A stretch of DNA of 30,408 nt from positions 1 to 30,408 of IMG/VR virus record IMGVR_UViG_3300030116_006445; one strand, given 5' to 3'. Made by a program: the position numbers and the translations under genes. Positions 27,854 to 30,408 of this stretch are shown here, one piece after another. The notes below the pieces were generated by a model, which had not been told where the DNA came from, did not search any database, and worked only from the letters and a program-made list of their open reading frames with translations. Positions within the stretch are counted from its first letter, which is position 1; every line of letters begins with the position of its first letter. Source of the DNA: a virus.

Positions 27854-30268
27854 TCATATAATTGCCATATATAAGTACGTTAAAGGTGATGCACCATTTA
27901 TATTAGAGTTGTTGCCTTTAAGAGTAAACCCATCACTATCAAAACTTATATTTATATCACTTGCACTAAAATCTCCATCATTCAAATTCCAAAATAAACA
28001 AGTGTCTGTTTGAGGTGCATTAGTTGTATCTCTCCTATTATCATACACCATCCAATGCCCTGTTCCTGAATTTGATATTTTCTTTATCATTAGAAAACTT
28101 GGCTTAAATCCAACACCTGTAATTTGGTTTGTACTTGAATTATTCCCAACATAGGTGGCAATTTTTGAATATCCTGATACGCTATGAAAACAATAAGCTA
28201 TCATTGTACCTGAATTATTAAATGAAAGTGAACTTCCAACTGTAAAAATTGAACTTGTTGGTTCTGTATTATCAAAAGCGGTTGATGAATTTGATTCAAT
28301 AGCATTATCATTTAAAACTAAAAATTTATCTGCTGTTATATCCTCTGCATATACACCCCAATTATTTGTCCTTGTTCTTGCTTTCATAAGTATTAGTTCA
28401 GGTTTAGCACTAAGTCCGTGTCCAATAGTTGCACCTGTTCCATTACCTGTCCAAGATACTATACTAAATCCAGCAGCAGTATTTGCACTTACAGAACTTG
28501 CAATACTTCCATTACCATTTGAAACAGCCGCACCTCCACCTTTCCAAACCCAGCCAACATACCCACCTGTTGTGCCGCCATAAGTGCCGCCAGGTGCTCC
28601 GTTAAAACCATATAAACCATTTGAATCATCTGTTACAAAGAATCCATTTTCTTCAAATGATGTTAAAGTAAAATTTGGATAATTTTGTTCTGTATTAGTC
28701 GCATTTGAATTAATAGGTTTGCTTACACCCCTTACGCTATCAATTAAAGAATGGTTGCCCGTTGCATTTCTATTTTTTACCCAAACTAATCCACCATCTG
28801 TTTCTAAGTCCATACCTACATTAGAAATATATTGTGTTCCACCATTTCCAATATACGATACAGTTTTAAAATTACTTGTATCTGTTTCAGGTTTTTCGTT
28901 GTAAAGACTTGTTACATTTGCATCACTTAGTTGAGCATTATAAAAGCGAACTTGATCAATAAAACCATCTGTTTCTCCACCATTATTTGCAGTAACTCCC
29001 CATGAGCCTATTGCAAATGCTTGTGCAGCACTACCTAAACTTCTTGAAGAAGTAAAAGTAGTTTTACTATTATCTAAATAAACCGCACCGCTTGTTCCAT
29101 TTAATGTTACAACAAAATGCGTCCACTTGTTATATTTTCCTACATAAGAAACAACATCATTAGCATGATAACCTGAATCTCCATCATTTACAGAAATTAT
29201 TACCCTGTCTGATGCATCAACTTGTGCGGAGAAAGTTATTGAAGAGTTAGCACCATTTGTATCTCCATCTGCTAAAAACAGTTGTCTTGTTCCGTTGTCA
29301 TTTAAATTTAACCATAATGAAACACTAAAACTTGTTCCTGACCTTGTAAAACCTGTATTTATAATCCCTGTATCATTAAAGAAAGCAGATTGATTATACT
29401 TTCCAAATCTATATTGAACATTTGTATCACTCCCTGTATTGCCACTTACTTCATCTTTTGCAGAGTTATCCATTTTTAAATAAGCAGCATTTGTTGTTCC
29501 TGATGGGAAATTTACTGTATCAGTTGTAGATGTATGGACACAGGCTGTTTCTCCGTTTCCACTATTATATAAAGTTGCAACTTGTGTTGGTGTTATTTTT
29601 GCAGAAAAAAATCTTGCTTGGTCTATTGTGCCATCAAGCGTAAAAGTTCCACCAACGCCTCTAAAACTACCAAACTGACCAGCAAAAGAACTTGTGTCAG
29701 CAGCACCGCCAACTTTTGTTCCTGTTCCACCATTTGAAGTTGAGCCATTTAGATAAAAGTTTCTTGTTGTTCCATCAAATACAATTACTATATGCACCCA
29801 TTGATTTATAGATATATTTGTACTTGACTCAATTAATAAATCATTTGTACTATCACCACCTGTTGTATTGTGCCTTTCTTGATACCTTACAGTTCCACTT
29901 GAATTTATATTTATTGTTGTATATTGTGAATTTTGCGATTGGTTACCTATATAAATAATAGTATCAGTTCCACTTGTAGGAAGTGCAATAAGTTTCATCC
30001 AAAATGAAAATGCTCTATCTCCACTTGCACCTAAACCAACAGGCAACCCAATTTCAGAACTACTACCATTAAACCTCGCACCATTTACAGTCTTTCCTGA
30101 AACTCCAAACTCAATATTAGTGGGAGTAGCATTATAGCTTCCACTTGCATCACTTGCATCATAATCCATTGAGTATAATGCCTTACCACTTGAATCTCCA
30201 AATATATCAGTAGTTTCAGTAGTACAAACTTCACCGCCTGTGTTAATTAATCTTTTTCCTAAAGCCAT
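27854..30268 (-). CDS. Tail fibre/adhesin with two LamG domains
   Basis: An 804-residue Gly/Ser/Thr/Asn-rich protein. Two concanavalin A/LamG-like domains can be seen: ~25-240 (from GKALYSMDYDASDASGSYNA, with 'ARFNGSSSEIGLP', 'WVHIVIVFDGTTRNFYLNG' and 'DGTIDQARFFSAKITPTQVA') and ~245-465 ('AAYLKMDNSAKDEVSGNTGS', 'WTHFVVTLNGTSGAVYLD', 'DGFIDQVRFYNAQLSDANVT'), each ending in the usual 'ID..R.....L....V..LYN'. The last ~335 residues carry 'GGLVWVKNRNATGNHSLIDS', 'GFSIVSWTGNGTGATIGHGL' and 'PELILMKAR', a DUF7483-like domain common in marine phage fibres. It probably binds host glycans and determines adsorption. It starts with a TAATG overlap onto the preceding gene. Confidence 0.85.
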   Translation of the reverse strand: MALGKRLINTGGEVCTTETTDIFGDSSGKALYSMDYDASDASGSYNATPTNIEFGVSGKTVNGARFNGSSSEIGLPVGLGASGDRAFSFWMKLIALPTSGTDTIIYIGNQSQNSQYTTININSSGTVRYQERHNTTGGDSTNDLLIESSTNISINQWVHIVIVFDGTTRNFYLNGSTSNGGTGTKVGGAADTSSFAGQFGSFRGVGGTFTLDGTIDQARFFSAKITPTQVATLYNSGNGETACVHTSTTDTVNFPSGTTNAAYLKMDNSAKDEVSGNTGSDTNVQYRFGKYNQSAFFNDTGIINTGFTRSGTSFSVSLWLNLNDNGTRQLFLADGDTNGANSSITFSAQVDASDRVIISVNDGDSGYHANDVVSYVGKYNKWTHFVVTLNGTSGAVYLDNSKTTFTSSRSLGSAAQAFAIGSWGVTANNGGETDGFIDQVRFYNAQLSDANVTSLYNEKPETDTSNFKTVSYIGNGGTQYISNVGMDLETDGGLVWVKNRNATGNHSLIDSVRGVSKPINSNATNTEQNYPNFTLTSFEENGFFVTDDSNGLYGFNGAPGGTYGGTTGGYVGWVWKGGGAAVSNGNGSIASSVSANTAAGFSIVSWTGNGTGATIGHGLSAKPELILMKARTRTNNWGVYAEDITADKFLVLNDNAIESNSSTAFDNTEPTSSIFTVGSSLSFNNSGTMIAYCFHSVSGYSKIATYVGNNSSTNQITGVGFKPSFLMIKKISNSGTGHWMVYDNRRDTTNAPQTDTCLFWNLNDGDFSASDINISFDSDGFTLKGNNSNINGASPLTYLYMAII

Positions 30269-30408
30269 TAGTTAAGTTTTACAGGGAAAAAAGTAGTATC
30301 ATAACTTAAAAGAGTTTCATATTTCTTTTTAGCATTTACCTCTTTTTTCTTTTTATCATACTCTGATAATATTTTTGCTCTTTCTTCTTTTACATCATCA
30401 TCAATAGC
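30268..30408 (-). CDS. C-terminal fragment of a tail gene (runs off window)
   Basis: Open from the right edge to TAA at 30268-30270; the visible 46 residues are AIDDDVKEERAKILSEYDKK, KKEVNAKKKYETLLSYDTTF and FPVKLN, a charged helix and a short hydrophobic tail. It resembles the end of small tail proteins in which '(G)-x-AIP-x-DV' follows a DWY motif, and fits as the missing end of the partial gene at 1-359. Its stop overlaps the start of the LamG fibre gene, so the two are coupled. Confidence 0.68.
   Translation of the reverse strand, partial: AIDDDVKEERAKILSEYDKKKKEVNAKKKYETLLSYDTTFFPVKLN

Noticed and set aside
1-30408. tRNA genes, CRISPR arrays, IS elements, integrase and attachment sites
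   Set aside because: None could be seen: no regularly spaced repeats, no cloverleaf-like segments in the few intergenic gaps, no transposase or recombinase motifs.

Overview
The window reads as an almost complete genome of a tailed phage (siphovirus-like) that infects a member of the Bacteroidota, probably a marine flavobacterium. Reasons: very AT-rich DNA; every credible gene lies on the minus strand, so transcription runs from high to low coordinates; genes overlap constantly (stop/start ATGA or TAATG); Shine-Dalgarno sequences are absent; a textbook Bacteroidota promoter (TAnnTTTG with an upstream TTTG) precedes the early genes; and the capsid, tail, NinG, DUF1376 and DnaA-C-like proteins have the look of flavobacterial and uncultured marine phage families. 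I see no integrase or CI-like repressor, so a virulent lifestyle is likely. No tRNA, IS element or CRISPR array was seen, and no stretch over 300 bases lacks a gene.

Layout in the direction of transcription: (1) 30408-27854, end of a tail gene and a large LamG-containing tail/fibre protein; (2) 27852-26175, lysis region with several tiny membrane proteins, an M15 peptidase endolysin and a holin-like protein; (3) 26178-25462, a metallophosphoesterase; (4) 25444-21651, early/replication operon from a host-type promoter, with an internal terminator after two small genes, then an OB-fold-like protein, hypotheticals, a DnaA domain IV-like protein, a DUF1376 replication protein, a replisome-type protein and an SSB-like protein, closed by two tandem terminators; (5) 21626-18689, NinG resolvase, a sigma-like factor, a CGCG-motif protein, a ParB-like protein, a TET-associated-type glycosyltransferase and a SET-domain protein; (6) 18687-17202, small and large terminase; (7) 17193-8444, tail module, opened by a candidate phage promoter and a tail-assembly chaperone with a programmed -1 frameshift; (8) 8441-1, prohead protease, then a second copy of the candidate promoter, scaffold, decoration, major capsid, tail-tube-like protein, portal, head-tail adaptor and tail proteins.

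The genes form a self-contained lytic programme: early genes are read by the host polymerase, the sigma-like factor may switch on the head and tail operons through the shared ACCGA-N2-TGAG-N9-ACGTTT motif, and the phage appears to rely on the host for DNA polymerase and helicase. The incomplete genes at the two window ends look like the two halves of one tail gene, so the molecule is probably circular or circularly permuted and only a short piece is missing. The observations most worth following up are the frameshifted chaperone, the sigma/promoter pair, the glycosyltransferase-ParB-SET island, and the multi-module prohead protease.
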